Positions 7,278 through 17,744 of a DNA stretch of 44,769 nt are shown in pieces. Where the stretch lies: IMG/VR virus record IMGVR_UViG_3300046727_000507, positions 1-44,769 of that record; one strand, written 5' to 3'. Numbering within the stretch: position 1 is the stretch's first letter; each line of letters begins with the position of its first letter. Below the pieces are notes generated by a model. It worked only from the letters and a program-made list of their open reading frames with translations. It did not search any database and had not been told where the DNA came from. The position numbers and the translations under genes were made by a program. Origin of the DNA: a virus.

Positions 7278-10200
7278 TACACGCGCGACGCCAGGATCGT
7301 GATGCCGATATCGGCGAGCGTCGCATCCTGCGTCGCGGGAGCGACCATCTGCATCACGTCGCCGATCGCCAGCGAGCCGCCGGCGCCGGCCAGGGTGGCG
7401 CTGGTGTTGGTGGCGCTGGTGATGGTGACGGTGCCCAGTGCCGTCGTGGTGCCGCCGGAGATCTTGTTCAGCGTGAACACCGCATTCCCGGTCGCCTTGG
7501 TGGTGTCATACGCCACCGCGCCCGCGAGCGCCGCCGGCACGGTGATCGCCATTGCCATCGGCACGTTGACCACACTGCTGCCCGGTGGCTTGCCGGCGAA
7601 CGGGAAGCTGATCGGCAGTTGCTGCACCTCGGTGGGCAACGCGCTATAGGGCAGCGGGCCGGTGGTCGAGGAGTCGGTGATCAGACCGAAGCCGGCCATC
7701 GCGGCCAGCAGGCTGGTGACTGCGGGGATGCCGCCCTGCACACCGGTCACGGTTTGCTTGGCGATCGGGGTGGCACCATTGAACCCCAAGCGCGCGGTGC
7801 TGCTCATATTGATCTGCAGACCGCCGTTGGTGCTGGACGAACCATAGATCGCGGCGGGGGATGTCGAGGTGGCGCCCGGCAGCAGCAGCAGGTTGTTGCC
7901 GCCAGGGGGTGCCGCGACATTGAATCCGCCGCCATTAACCTGCACGACACCGGACCCGCTCGGCGCGAGCACGACGTTGTCGCCCGCTGTCGCACCCGGA
8001 GTGATCTGCAGCGCGTCGTTGGTGCCGACGGTGCCGAAGCTATGCGGGCCGACACCGGTCGCGGTCAGGTTGTCGGCGACGGTGAGGCCGCCGGTGCCGG
8101 TGGTTGCCAGCGTGACGTCGTTGGTTCCCGCTGCACCCGGCGTGACCGTCAGCGCGTTCTGCGCCCCGGCGCCGACCGACAACGTGCCGGTCTGGGTGGC
8201 ATTGGTCACCGTCAGCGCGCCGATCTGCGCGTTGTTGGTCACCGTCAGCGCGGTGCCAGCAGCAGCGAACGTGGTCGCGTTCGGCACCGTGCCACCGGTG
8301 AAGCCGGTGGGGGGAACGCCGGAAATCACCCCGGTGCCGTCGATGACGATCGTGGTGCCGTCGATCTTCACGCCACCCAGCACGGTGGTGCTGGCGATGG
8401 GCAGCACATAGTTGCCGCCGGCAATCGAGGAGTTGGTGATCAGTCCGTAATTGGCCAGCGAGGTCAGCAGGCTGGCGAGCGCGGTGCCGTCACCCTGGTT
8501 GCCGCTGACGGTGGGCTTGGCGATAGGGGTGGTGCCCAAGAATCCCAAGGGCCGCGTGTTGGCGCCTACCATCAGGCCGCCAGTGCCGGATGGCGTGATG
8601 CCGGCATAGGCCGAGCTGCTGGCACCGGACACCAGGGAGACGGTGTTGTTGGTGAGTGTGAGACCCACCGTCAGTGAGGTGGTGATCGGCGGCAGGATCA
8701 GGCCGCCGGTGCCGGTCTGCGCGATCGATATCGCGCCGGCGGCGGTGGACCCCGGGGTGATCTGCAGCGCGTTGTTGGTGCCGCTCAGGCCGAACACGTG
8801 GCCCCCTGGCCCGGTGGCGACGACGTTGCCGGTGGCATTGACGTTGCCCTGCGACGTCAGGCTCGGGACGGTGACGGTGCCGGTGCCGCCGACGGTGAGG
8901 CCGCCGGTGCCGGACGGCGTGAGTGTGACCGGGTTGGTTCCCGCCGCGCCCGGCACGATCGTCAGGTTGTTGGTCGTGCCAGGAGTGTTGGTGATGACGA
9001 AATTGCCGGCGCGGGTGAAGCCGGTGCCGAGCGTGACGGTGACATCGCCGCCGATGCCGGAGGTCAGCGCATTGCCGGCGGTCAGCGTGATCGGGCCGCC
9101 GCCGAGCTTGGAGTTGCCGGCCTTCAACGCGATCGAAGCCGGATTGCCGCTGGTCTGGCCGGACGCGTCACCGGTGGTCAGGCTTATGCCGCCGGTGCCA
9201 GTTGTCGCGGTGGTGCTGGTAATGGTTGATATACTTACTCCGCCGGAAGACGTCGTGCCGGCGCCGGATTGTATAGTTATAGCTCCGGAAACTACCGCGT
9301 TCGTGGTTTGTAGAAAAACAGTACCGCTGGAACCGGTGGTGCTGCCGCCGCTTTTAAGGGTTACCGAACCACTATTAAATCCGGTGCCGCTGCCGCTCTG
9401 CACTAATAGGTTTGCGGTGTTGGTGGTGGCGCTGTCAGCCGTCTGGATGGAGAGCTGGCCACTCGCGCTGGTGACGATCGTCGCGCCCTGCGTCGCGGTG
9501 CCGCCGGGGGTGATGGTGACGCCGTTCACTGGCGCGGCGCCGACCTGCAACGTGCCGGTCTGCGTGGTGTTGGTGACGGTGACCGCCGTGCCGGTCGCGG
9601 TGAAGGTTGTGGCGTTGGGAACGGTGCCGCCGGTGAAGCCACCGCCGCTCGATGCCACGGCGGCGGTGACGTAGGCGGTGGTGGCCACCGTGGTGTCGTT
9701 GATGGTGGGCGCCGGTGTCGGCGTGAACACCGGCCCGGCAAACGAGAACCCGCCGGTGCCAAACTGCGCGAAGGTGATCGGGTTGGCCAGCGCCGGCCCA
9801 GGCGCCACCGTCAGGTAGTTGTTCGTGGTGCCGGGGGCTTTGACGACGAAATTGCCGCCCTTGCCGGTGCCGAAGCCGGTGCCGAGCGTGACGGTGAGGT
9901 CACCGCCATTGGCGTTGCTCGCGGTGGCCACACCGGTCAGGAGCTGGATGCCCGCTGCGTCCCGCCCGCCGGTGCTCTTGCCGACCGTCAGGACGATCGG
10001 GTTGCTGGCACCGAAGGTGCTGGAGGCGTCGCCGGTGCTGATGTTGACCGCGCTGCCGACCGTCCCGCCGCCGGTGCCGATGGTGACCGCACCGGTGACC
10101 GACGGATCTGTGCCGGTGCTGGTGCCGGTCTTCAGGGTGAGCGTGCCGGTTGCGGTGGTGGAGTCAGGCGTGGTGATGCTGATGGCGCCGCTGGTGGCAC

Positions 10201-12880
10201 CGGCGGCGGTGCCGCCGGTCAGCGTGATCGCGCCACCCGGCCCGGTTGCGCCACCCGGCCCGCCCCTGATGGTAACAGCGCCGCCGGCGCCGGTGCCGAA
10301 GCCGCCGCCCGAGGTGACGGTGATATCGCCGCCGGCGGCGTTGCCGGTGGTGGTGGCATTGCTACCGAGGAGCGAGAGGGGGCCACCGCGCTGGCCGCCC
10401 GAGGAAGAGCCAACCTGCAAGTAGATGCCGTTGGAGCCGGTTGTGGCGGTGCTTGAATGCGTGCCCGTGGTAAGCTGGATGTTCTGCGCCAGCGACGCGT
10501 TGCCGGTGGTCAGCGAGATCGCACCGCTCATGCCAAAGCCGGTGGTGGGTCCTCCTCCGGTTTTCAGGACCACACCGCCGGCCTGCCCATTGGCGGCGCT
10601 CGCGGTTCCGGTTTGCAGCGTCAGGGTGCCGGTGACGGGGCCATCAGGCGAAGCCAAGGTCAGCGGGCCGGTGCCGGCGCTGCCCCCGGCGGCGGCGCCG
10701 CTGGTCATTGTAATGCCGCCGCCATTTCCTGTCGCACCGCCGGCACCAGCATTGACGGTGACATTGCCGCCCTTGCCGGTGCCGAAGCCGCTGCCGATCG
10801 TCACCGTCAGGTCGCCGCCGAGGCCGTTGCCTGTCGTGGTGGCGCTGCCGGTGGTGAGCGTAATGGCACCGGCATTCTTGCCGCCGGTCGTGTTGCCAGT
10901 CCGCAAAGAAATCGGCCAAGTGTTGGCGGTAGTGTGTGAATGCGTGCCGGTGAACAGATTAATACCGTTCACATTACCTGAACCGGTAGATATATTTATT
11001 GTGCCACTAATACCAGTGCCGGTTCCATTACCGGTTGTCAGATTGATGTCACCGGTTTGCACGCCCGACGCGCCGGTTTTCAGCGTGATGCCGCCGGACG
11101 AACCGGTCACGCCATCCGGTGTTAGCAGCGTGAGCGCGCCCGAGTCGGTGGTTGACGCGATCGTCGCGGCGCTGACCGTCGTCGCCCCCGGCGTGATCGT
11201 CACGGCATTGTTGGCGCTGGTGCCCACCGCGAGCGTGGTGAAGGCACCGGTGTTCGGCAGCGCGCTGCCGATCGGCGGCGGTGAGGAGAACGCCCCAGTC
11301 AGCCCAGCGCCGGAGATCTGCCCGGTGACCGCGAGCGTGCCGCCGAGGGTGGTGTTGCCGGTGGCGCTCAGCGTGCCGTTGATCGATACCCCGCTGGCAC
11401 TGATCTGCGTCCAGTAGGCGCTACTGTTACCGACCGGCGCGCCGGTGGCATCCGCCGGATAGAACGAGATCTGCGAGCCGAGATTGGTGCCGTAGATTCC
11501 CGAGCCTGAGCCGGAGCGGAAGAATGCGATCCCTGCCGCATCCGTCGGATCGGCGAGCGATGACCAGTTCAGCAGCAGCCGCGCCGAGCCTGACGTCGCC
11601 GCGTTGGCCAGCGTGGTGAGCGGGCCGAGCTTAGTGTTGTTGGTCACCGTCAGCGCGGTGCCGGTCGCGGTGAACGTCGTGGCGTTCGGGACGGTGCCGC
11701 CGGTGAAGCCCACGCCGGGGGCCGAGATCACGCCGGCATTGATGGTCACCGTGGTGCCGTCGATCTTCACGCCACCGAGCACCGTGGTGCTGGCGGTCGG
11801 CAGCACGTAGCCGCTGGTCCCGGCGGCGATCGCGGCGGTCACGTAGGCCGTGCTGGCGACCTGGGTGGTGTTGGTGCCGGGTGCCGCTGTCGGCGCCGTC
11901 AGCACACCCGTGACGGCCAGCGTGCCACTGACGGTGGCGTTGCCAGTGATCTGCACCACGCCGGCAGGCGTGCCGGTGCCGGGCTGCAGCACGATATTGC
12001 CGGAGGGTCCGCCGGTGTTTTGATTGCCGGTCGAAATGGTAACCGCGCCGGTCGCCCACGGCCCAGACGGCACGGTGCCGGTCGTGATGAGAACCGGACC
12101 AGACGAAGATGTGGCGTTGCCGGTGCCGGAATAGAGGGAAATCCGGCCACCCAGTCCTGCACTACTCGACCCGGCTACCATCATCACGCTAGGAGACACG
12201 GCACCGGTGGTGGCGGCCCCCTGGAATACAAGCGTGCCGACGTAACTGACGGTCTGGTTGCTGGTCTGGGTGAGGTTGATCGTGTTGGCGAAGGTCGCGA
12301 TGCCGCTGACGCTCAGCGCGCTGAACGCGCCGGTCGACGGATTGACGAGGCCGATCGGCGTGCCGGTGAGGCCGTTGGCCACCGACAGGGTGTCCATCAG
12401 GAAGGCGGACCCCTGCACGACGAACTGGCAGCCGACGGTGATCGTGCCGGTGCCGCCGGCGCCCTGGTCGATCGTGCCGCCGGGTAGATGCAGGTTGAGG
12501 CCGGTGATGTTGCCGGAGGCCTGCACGGTGGCGCTGTAGACGCCGCCGCTGACGTGCAGGTCGCCGACCACGTTACCGGTCAGCAGCGTAGGCGCGGGGG
12601 TCCAGTCGTGGTTGAGCCGGCAATAAGGTGTGCCGTCCGATGGCGCGTCGGGGATGCCGCCGCCGGCGCCGCCGACGCGCGCGTCGACATAGGCCTTCGA
12701 CGCGGCGTGCAGGTCGAGCGACGGCGATTGGCCGAGGGTGAGGTTGCCGACCACGCTCGGGTTGGTGAGCACACCGCTCTCGGCGTCGACCTTGCCGGCG
12801 AACAGCCGGTTCCAGTCGTCGGCCAGCGGCACGTAGTCGGGATAGAAGTTGGCGCTGCTGTTGGGAATGACATCGCTCAT
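7277..12880 (-). CDS. Giant Gly/Thr/Ser-rich tail fibre
   Basis: I chose ATG 12880 (1867 residues): it overlaps the upstream stop as ATGA and follows GGGGAGAACGCC. The N-terminus (about residues 1-60, with [19 protein letters not shown]) resembles virion-attachment domains of tail fibres. The shaft repeats fibre motifs: [18 protein letters not shown] three times, [14 protein letters not shown] twice, [11 protein letters not shown]-like twice, and a [15 protein letters not shown]-like unit at least four times. Almost the whole protein is Gly/Thr/Ser/Val, predicting a long beta-helical or triple-stranded shaft. The C-terminal 150 residues are less repetitive and may hold the receptor-binding tip. 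No chaperone gene is evident beside it. Confidence 0.82.
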   Translation of the reverse strand: MSDVIPNSSANFYPDYVPLADDWNRLFAGKVDAESGVLTNPSVVGNLTLGQSPSLDLHAASKAYVDARVGGAGGGIPDAPSDGTPYCRLNHDWTPAPTLLTGNVVGDLHVSGGVYSATVQASGNITGLNLHLPGGTIDQGAGGTGTITVGCQFVVQGSAFLMDTLSVANGLTGTPIGLVNPSTGAFSALSVSGIATFANTINLTQTSNQTVSYVGTLVFQGAATTGAVSPSVMMVAGSSSAGLGGRISLYSGTGNATSSSGPVLITTGTVPSGPWATGAVTISTGNQNTGGPSGNIVLQPGTGTPAGVVQITGNATVSGTLAVTGVLTAPTAAPGTNTTQVASTAYVTAAIAAGTSGYVLPTASTTVLGGVKIDGTTVTINAGVISAPGVGFTGGTVPNATTFTATGTALTVTNNTKLGPLTTLANAATSGSARLLLNWSSLADPTDAAGIAFFRSGSGSGIYGTNLGSQISFYPADATGAPVGNSSAYWTQISASGVSINGTLSATGNTTLGGTLAVTGQISGAGLTGAFSSPPPIGSALPNTGAFTTLAVGTSANNAVTITPGATTVSAATIASTTDSGALTLLTPDGVTGSSGGITLKTGASGVQTGDINLTTGNGTGTGISGTINISTGSGNVNGINLFTGTHSHTTANTWPISLRTGNTTGGKNAGAITLTTGSATTTGNGLGGDLTVTIGSGFGTGKGGNVTVNAGAGGATGNGGGITMTSGAAAGGSAGTGPLTLASPDGPVTGTLTLQTGTASAANGQAGGVVLKTGGGPTTGFGMSGAISLTTGNASLAQNIQLTTGTHSSTATTGSNGIYLQVGSSSGGQRGGPLSLLGSNATTTGNAAGGDITVTSGGGFGTGAGGAVTIRGGPGGATGPGGAITLTGGTAAGATSGAISITTPDSTTATGTLTLKTGTSTGTDPSVTGAVTIGTGGGTVGSAVNISTGDASSTFGASNPIVLTVGKSTGGRDAAGIQLLTGVATASNANGGDLTVTLGTGFGTGKGGNFVVKAPGTTNNYLTVAPGPALANPITFAQFGTGGFSFAGPVFTPTPAPTINDTTVATTAYVTAAVASSGGGFTGGTVPNATTFTATGTAVTVTNTTQTGTLQVGAAPVNGVTITPGGTATQGATIVTSASGQLSIQTADSATTNTANLLVQSGSGTGFNSGSVTLKSGGSTTGSSGTVFLQTTNAVVSGAITIQSGAGTTSSGGVSISTITSTTATTGTGGISLTTGDASGQTSGNPASIALKAGNSKLGGGPITLTAGNALTSGIGGDVTVTLGTGFTRAGNFVITNTPGTTNNLTIVPGAAGTNPVTLTPSGTGGLTVGGTGTVTVPSLTSQGNVNATGNVVATGPGGHVFGLSGTNNALQITPGSTAAGAISIAQTGTGGLILPPITTSLTVGLTLTNNTVSLVSGASSSAYAGITPSGTGGLMVGANTRPLGFLGTTPIAKPTVSGNQGDGTALASLLTSLANYGLITNSSIAGGNYVLPIASTTVLGGVKIDGTTIVIDGTGVISGVPPTGFTGGTVPNATTFAAAGTALTVTNNAQIGALTVTNATQTGTLSVGAGAQNALTVTPGAAGTNDVTLATTGTGGLTVADNLTATGVGPHSFGTVGTNDALQITPGATAGDNVVLAPSGSGVVQVNGGGFNVAAPPGGNNLLLLPGATSTSPAAIYGSSSTNGGLQINMSSTARLGFNGATPIAKQTVTGVQGGIPAVTSLLAAMAGFGLITDSSTTGPLPYSALPTEVQQLPISFPFAGKPPGSSVVNVPMAMAITVPAALAGAVAYDTTKATGNAVFTLNKISGGTTTALGTVTITSATNTSATLAGAGGSLAIGDVMQMVAPATQDATLADIGITILASRV

Positions 12881-13287
12881 GGCGTTCTCCCCTGGCCGAT
12901 GCCGATTGCCTGGATGATGAACGGCCCGGTCCCGGCGATCGGCCCCAGCACCATGAACGAACCCGCCACCGCCTCGCACTGCACCTGACCGGTGACCACG
13001 CGGTCGCGCGTCACCGCGATGAACGCGGTGGCATACTGCATCAGCGGCACCGACAGCGCCGCGCTGGTCAGCTCGGCCTTGAGCAGCGGCAGCGGCGGGG
13101 TCTTGCCGAGGATGTCCTCGAAATAGCGCACGCCCTTGGAGGTGTCATAGTATAGCTCACCGTTGAATAGACGGATCGCACTAGCAACGTCCTGCGCGAT
13201 CGAGTAAGGCTCAGCCGCGACGGCGATGTTGCCGAACGCGTCGAGCACGAGGTCCCATGTCAGTGTATCTAACAACAGAGTCTGCAT
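12877..13287 (-). CDS. Baseplate wedge protein, gp25 / Mu gp46-like
   Basis: The 136-residue protein starts at ATG 13287, which overlaps the stop of the upstream S74 fibre gene by one base (TGATG). The first 85 residues show the lysozyme-like gp25 fold signature seen in many myophages: a beta hairpin ([15 protein letters not shown]), an acidic helix ([18 protein letters not shown]), and [18 protein letters not shown], followed by a helix ending in ALSVP. gp25-type proteins join wedge to sheath and start sheath polymerisation. The C-terminal third ([19 protein letters not shown]) is an extension. Being sandwiched between two fibre genes is unusual but the match is good. Confidence 0.72.
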   Translation of the reverse strand: MQTLLLDTLTWDLVLDAFGNIAVAAEPYSIAQDVASAIRLFNGELYYDTSKGVRYFEDILGKTPPLPLLKAELTSAALSVPLMQYATAFIAVTRDRVVTGQVQCEAVAGSFMVLGPIAGTGPFIIQAIGIGQGRTP

Positions 13288-15194
13288 CAACCACCCCGTA
13301 ACTTGGCCACCTCGGCATCCAGCTCCTTGATCGCGTTGAGCATGGCATAGATCAGCGGCGTCTGGTCGAGGCCGCGCATGTCGGTCAGCTGCAGGTCGCC
13401 GACCACCGCCTCGGGTATGACGTGCTCGACATCCTGCACGCTGACACCGACGAACGGGCGCTCTGGCACGGTGACGTCCGGCGGTGCCATCTCCTGGCGG
13501 TAGGTGTAATAGCGCGGCGTCAGTTGCCTGACTTCGGCCAGCCCACCGGTATAGACATCACCGATGGTCTTCATTCTCTCGTCGGAATAAGTATACCACT
13601 GCCCGCCGCCATACTTCCAGGCACCCTGGGTCCACAGAAACATATCGCCGTCTTCGGCGCTGTTGAGGCGCGGATAGGTCAGCTTCATCACCGGCTTGCC
13701 GTTGCGTATCCAGGTCAGGTCACCGGCGAAGTTTTGGCCATCGCCCGAGTCGCTGCTCAGCCAGTCGAAGTAATATCCGCTATTGGCACCGGAGAACTGC
13801 AGGCGGCGGACGTTGCCGCCGGTGGTCAGGTAGAAGTCTCCCAAATTGCCGATATAGACCGGGCCGCGCGAGAAGAGATCGCCGGCAGCGAGCTGGCCGG
13901 CGACATCGGCGTTGCGCCCGACGGTCAGATCCAGAGATACGCCAGCCGAGGCGCAAGTGACGTTGCCACTGACCGCGACCGCGCCGCCGGTAAACGCGCT
14001 GGTCGCGTTGATGTTGCCGGTCGAGTTGATGTAGCCACCGGTGATCGTGCCGGCGGCGGCGATGTTGCGCTGGGCGGTGAGGTCGAAATTGGCATTGAGC
14101 GAGCCGTTGACCTGCACGTTGCCGTCGATCTGCGCCGAGCCGGTGTCATGGATGTATGCGGTGGTGATGCTGCCGTTCACCACGAGGTTGACGTCGATCT
14201 GCGCCGAGCCGGTGCTGTGAATCCATAAACCGACCAGCGCACCAAGTGCGGTGATGTTGCCGTTGGCGATGATCGAGCCGTCGATCTGCACGTTGCTGGT
14301 GCCGTGGATGGGGCCGACGGTGATGCTGCCGGCGCTGACCGATGCGGCGGTGACGGTGCCGTCGATAGTGGCCGCGCCATGCACGATGGCGCTGCCGTTG
14401 ACCGTCAGGTTGCCGGTGCTCGCCGCGCCGTAGACCGTCAGCGTGCCGGCCTGCACGCCGAGGTTAATGGTGGCATCGCCGTGGCTGGTCAGCGAGCTGG
14501 CAGAGATCGCGCCGCCGGCGGTGATGTCGTGGACATTGGTGATGTTGCCGGTGTTGTCCACCGAGAAGATCTCGGCGGTATAGGCATCGTTGATCAGCGC
14601 GAAGGTGCCATTGTAGACGCGCAACCATTTCTTCGGACCCAGCACGGTGGTCCTGCCGTCGGCCTGGATCGTGTTGCCGGCGAACGCGATCTGCGCGCCC
14701 AGCGAGGTGTTGGTGGCCGGCGCGGCGGCGGTGACCGTCAGGCCCGGAACGATGCCCTTGCCGGAGGCGCTCACGTCGGGGAACACCGGCGTCTGCCAGC
14801 CGCCGCCCCCGGTGTCGGGGTTGGACATATTGTTGTTGGCGGTCGACTGCCAGACCAGATAGGGCGTGACGTTGGAGCCGATGCGCGCCTCGGCGGGATA
14901 GCCGCCGATCTGGCTCTGGAACAGCGGATCGAGCCGCACCGGCCCGCCCGCCTGGAACCAGCGATCCCACTCGGTGATCTGCTTGATCACGCCGTTCAGG
15001 TCGGCGCCCGACGGTGGGATGCCGCCCGCCGAGACCGGGGTGAAGTTGAGCGGAACGAAGCCATCGACAAACGACGCGGCACCATTGACCGCGCCGATCT
15101 GCGAGGCATTGGGCACGGGGTGGACGAACCCGGTCTTGGCGCCCGACGCCCAGGGCGTCGGGATCTTCAGCGGCAGGTTGGCGACGCGATCCAT
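13287..15194 (-). CDS. Tail fibre with C-terminal S74 intramolecular chaperone
   Basis: I chose ATG 15194 (635 residues) because GGAGG lies just upstream; longer in-frame starts overlap the previous gene. The N-terminal ~150 residues form a virion-attachment region (PLKIPTPWASGAKTGFV, then PPSGADLNGVIKQITEW). The middle is a shaft with repeats of the type TGSAQIDGNVQVNGSL. The C-terminal ~99 residues, from YSDERMKT (S537), match the endosialidase-type peptidase S74 chaperone: the Ser-Asp cleavage position, GGLAEVRQLTPRYYTYR, the FVGVSVQDVE segment and a final helix (MLNAIKELDAEVAKLRG). This domain trimerises the fibre and is then cut off autocatalytically. It overlaps the wedge gene by one base. 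Confidence 0.88.
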   Translation of the reverse strand: MDRVANLPLKIPTPWASGAKTGFVHPVPNASQIGAVNGAASFVDGFVPLNFTPVSAGGIPPSGADLNGVIKQITEWDRWFQAGGPVRLDPLFQSQIGGYPAEARIGSNVTPYLVWQSTANNNMSNPDTGGGGWQTPVFPDVSASGKGIVPGLTVTAAAPATNTSLGAQIAFAGNTIQADGRTTVLGPKKWLRVYNGTFALINDAYTAEIFSVDNTGNITNVHDITAGGAISASSLTSHGDATINLGVQAGTLTVYGAASTGNLTVNGSAIVHGAATIDGTVTAASVSAGSITVGPIHGTSNVQIDGSIIANGNITALGALVGLWIHSTGSAQIDVNLVVNGSITTAYIHDTGSAQIDGNVQVNGSLNANFDLTAQRNIAAAGTITGGYINSTGNINATSAFTGGAVAVSGNVTCASAGVSLDLTVGRNADVAGQLAAGDLFSRGPVYIGNLGDFYLTTGGNVRRLQFSGANSGYYFDWLSSDSGDGQNFAGDLTWIRNGKPVMKLTYPRLNSAEDGDMFLWTQGAWKYGGGQWYTYSDERMKTIGDVYTGGLAEVRQLTPRYYTYRQEMAPPDVTVPERPFVGVSVQDVEHVIPEAVVGDLQLTDMRGLDQTPLIYAMLNAIKELDAEVAKLRGG

Positions 15195-15204
15195 GCAGCC
15201 TCCA

Positions 15205-16251
15205 TCATTGGACGGTCCCGTTCGCGCGCACGCTGCCTGCGCCACGGATCGGCACGCTGAATCTGGTCGAGCTGCTGGCATGCACGCCGCCACGCCCGTC
15301 GATCATCGCGAAGGCCAGCACCCTGCGCTGGATCGAGGCGTTGGCGCTCAGGCTGCCCACGCCGCCGATGCCGGCGCGGACCTGCGGCGGACCCACGCCG
15401 CGCATGGTGCCGACGCCGTCGATGCGCGCCGCCGCCGCCAGCTTTTGGCCCAGCAGCGGCACCGCATTCGCCGCCACCCCGCCACGCCCCGCCATACCAC
15501 TGCCGCGCGCGGCGACCTGGGTGGTGGCCGAGGCGCGCACCGTAGCGACCCCCCGGAGCGTCACCGGCAGGCCGACCACGTCGGCGGTGGCCTGCACGCC
15601 ACCGATGCCGCCGATGACCGAGCCGACATGGTAGGGCGCGGCGGTGCTGGGGTTGAACGAGTAGGTGACCGAGACGCCGGTCGGACGCGGGATGACGCCG
15701 GACTGCGAGATGATCGCCGCCGTGACCGGGGTCGGTTGGAACTCAAAGATGTAGCTGATCGACATATCCTGGTTGTCGACCACGTAAGCCCGGCCCTGCG
15801 AGGCGAACAGGTTGATCAGGATCTGGTTGATCGACGGGATCGAGCCGTTGGTGATGTTGAACATCGCCTTGGCCAGGATCAGCGTGCGATAGCCCTCGTC
15901 GTTGAGCACGTAGTTCGCGGTGAGCGGCTGGTTGGAATAGAAGATGCCGCCGCCCTGCGCTGCGGTGGGCGCCACCCATGACGTGTTGAACGGCCACGCC
16001 GATTGCACGGTCGCCTCATTGAACCCCCAATAGGGGTCGGTGGTCTGGATCTTGAGCACCCGGCCCACCGCGACGATGCGGCCCCAGACGTCGAGGCCGT
16101 AGCCCCGCGCGGTGTCGACGTTCCAGATGAAATTATAGAAGTCCTCCAGATCCTGCTTCGGGTCGATCCACTGATTGATGGCGTAGAGCAATGTCTGGAT
16201 GGTCGGCGACTGATTGTATTGACTGATAACGGTGCCTTGCCAATTGATCAC
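15205..16251 (-). CDS. DUF2612 baseplate protein with C-terminal GVRA-type repeats
   Basis: The start is GTG 16251, overlapping the gpJ stop as GTGA. The first ~200 of 348 residues fit the DUF2612 baseplate family (tail protein I role): SPTIQTLLYAINQWIDPKQD, YGLDVWGRIVAVGR, and an LNDEGYRTLILAKAMFNITN block close to the family core. From about residue 210 the protein changes to six or seven copies of a ~20-residue repeat (GGIGGVQATA, GRGGVAANA, GGVGSLSANA, DGRGGVHASS, GAGSVRANG). This is the same repeat type that fills the 874-residue protein at 36383-39007. The repeat tail is extra to the family and probably makes a projecting arm. Confidence 0.8.
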   Translation of the reverse strand: MINWQGTVISQYNQSPTIQTLLYAINQWIDPKQDLEDFYNFIWNVDTARGYGLDVWGRIVAVGRVLKIQTTDPYWGFNEATVQSAWPFNTSWVAPTAAQGGGIFYSNQPLTANYVLNDEGYRTLILAKAMFNITNGSIPSINQILINLFASQGRAYVVDNQDMSISYIFEFQPTPVTAAIISQSGVIPRPTGVSVTYSFNPSTAAPYHVGSVIGGIGGVQATADVVGLPVTLRGVATVRASATTQVAARGSGMAGRGGVAANAVPLLGQKLAAAARIDGVGTMRGVGPPQVRAGIGGVGSLSANASIQRRVLAFAMIDGRGGVHASSSTRFSVPIRGAGSVRANGTVQ

Positions 16252-17714
16252 GGCGCCGAAACCAGTGCGATGGAGATGTTGGCCGCCGACAGGACTGGCG
16301 CGTGGGCAACGCCGACCGCCACGTCGTCCAGGGTCGGTATCATGGAGAACATCGCCTCAGAGGTAATCGCCGGGGTCGGCGCCATGTTGAGGTTGTAGGT
16401 GCCGACGCCGCCGGTGCCGGTGCCAAGCGAGACGATGCGGGTGCCGTCCATAACGACGTGAGCAGAGTCCACCGGGGCAGTAGCAGCCACGGTTTGCCCG
16501 ATGGCGATGGCGCCGGTGGTCATGGCGGAGACGGTCATCACGGTGCCGCTGATCGCGGCGGTGAACTGCGCCGCCGGTGCCACGCTCGATCCCAGCTTGA
16601 TCGACACGAGCTGCACCCACGGGCCAAGCCCGGCGACCGCCGCATAGTAGCGCGAGGCGAACACCGTCGAGCCGATCCTGGCGCGCGAGCCGCCGTCGGC
16701 ACCGCTCCACGCGTTCAGCACTACGTTCTGCACCTGGATCAGCGCGTCCTGCGGGACCTGCACGCTGTTGATCAGCGTCACCAGCATGACGAAGGTCTGC
16801 GGCGCCGCGTTCTGATAGGTGATCGGGTAGCTGGGTGCGGGCGGCGAGTAGCCGCCGTTGGTGTCATACACCGTGATCGTGGTGTTGCCCGCCATGTTGC
16901 AGCCCGGCGCCTTGCGGGTGAAGATCGCATTGGCGATGTCGGCGCCGATACCACCCGAGACGCACACATAGAGCGAGTGCGGCTGCAGCGTGACACCGTC
17001 CACGGTGACCGCCGAGCTGGTGAAGTTTTCCGTGACATAGGCGTCGAGCACGTCGTTGACGTTCAGCACGGCGCCCAGCACCGAGGCCAGCATGCCCGCC
17101 GAATTGCCGGCCACCGAATTGAAGCGCCGGCGTTCGAACTGCGCGCGCGTCTCGACGTCCTGGCCGACCACGCCATCGGCGTTGTTGATGATGGCGTCCC
17201 AGCCGGGAATGACGTTGTAGACCCTGTTCAACGAGCCGGTCGGACACGAGATCGGCCCCATCACGTTACATTCGAATGGCACCGTCGCGGTGCCGTCGGC
17301 GCCGATCACGCCCTGCGCGGTCGAGGTATAGAAATTGCCGTCCTTCGCCAGCGCCATCACGCCGACCGGGATGACCACGCCTTGCAGGCCGATGCAGGTC
17401 GCCTGCACCGTGGTCGGCAATGCCGGATAGCGGGTCAGGAAATAGATGCGACCGATGCCGTCCTGCATGCGGCCTTGCGAATAGGCCGGGTCGACGTTCT
17501 GCGTCAGCAGCAGGAACTGATCGTTCTTGTCCGAGATGATCGCCGCCTCGGTGGTGGCGAGCTGACCCTGCGGGGTCTCCAGTGCAGGGTTCAAGGCGCC
17601 GCCGAAGCAGGCGTTCAGATCGGCCCGCACACCCTTGAGGATGTCCTGTTCGGTCGGCAGGAGAAATCCGGTGTCAGTCCATCGTGGGCGCGGAACACTT
17701 GTTGTGCCACTCAC
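16248..17714 (-). CDS. Baseplate J-like protein
   Basis: The 488-residue protein starts at GTG 17714, four bases after GGGAGG. Diagnostic features are TEQDILKGVRADLNACFGG near the N-terminus, the ATTEAAIISDKNDQFLLLTQ helix, PAYSQGRMQDGIGRIYFLTR, and the later DVETRAQFERRRF block: the order expected for baseplate J/gp6-like wedge proteins. About 75 residues near the C-terminus (AISGTVMTVSAMTTGAIAIG through GTGTGGVGTYNLN) form a small beta module also seen in the plug protein here (GSLAVGHTI...GTQGTYALN). It works in the baseplate wedge with the DUF2612 protein and the plug. Confidence 0.87.
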   Translation of the reverse strand: MSGTTSVPRPRWTDTGFLLPTEQDILKGVRADLNACFGGALNPALETPQGQLATTEAAIISDKNDQFLLLTQNVDPAYSQGRMQDGIGRIYFLTRYPALPTTVQATCIGLQGVVIPVGVMALAKDGNFYTSTAQGVIGADGTATVPFECNVMGPISCPTGSLNRVYNVIPGWDAIINNADGVVGQDVETRAQFERRRFNSVAGNSAGMLASVLGAVLNVNDVLDAYVTENFTSSAVTVDGVTLQPHSLYVCVSGGIGADIANAIFTRKAPGCNMAGNTTITVYDTNGGYSPPAPSYPITYQNAAPQTFVMLVTLINSVQVPQDALIQVQNVVLNAWSGADGGSRARIGSTVFASRYYAAVAGLGPWVQLVSIKLGSSVAPAAQFTAAISGTVMTVSAMTTGAIAIGQTVAATAPVDSAHVVMDGTRIVSLGTGTGGVGTYNLNMAPTPAITSEAMFSMIPTLDDVAVGVAHAPVLSAANISIALVSAP

Positions 17715-17744
17715 ATGGACCTCCCTTACGCCATGTGGGCGTTG

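Noticed and set aside
8643-9674. Long plus-strand open frames (Pro/Val-rich) opposite the giant fibre gene, here and at 9819-11417.
   Set aside because: They mirror the Gly/Thr codons of the real gene, lack starts with ribosome sites, and repeat only because the fibre repeats.
7277-12880. A diversity-generating retroelement or CRISPR array suggested by repeats.
   Set aside because: Repeats are in-frame coding units with no constant spacer length, and no reverse transcriptase or cas gene is present in the window.
13287-15293. A longer N-terminus for the S74 fibre (from 15293).
   Set aside because: The extra 33 residues read the DUF2612 gene out of frame, while ATG 15194 has a GGAGG site.
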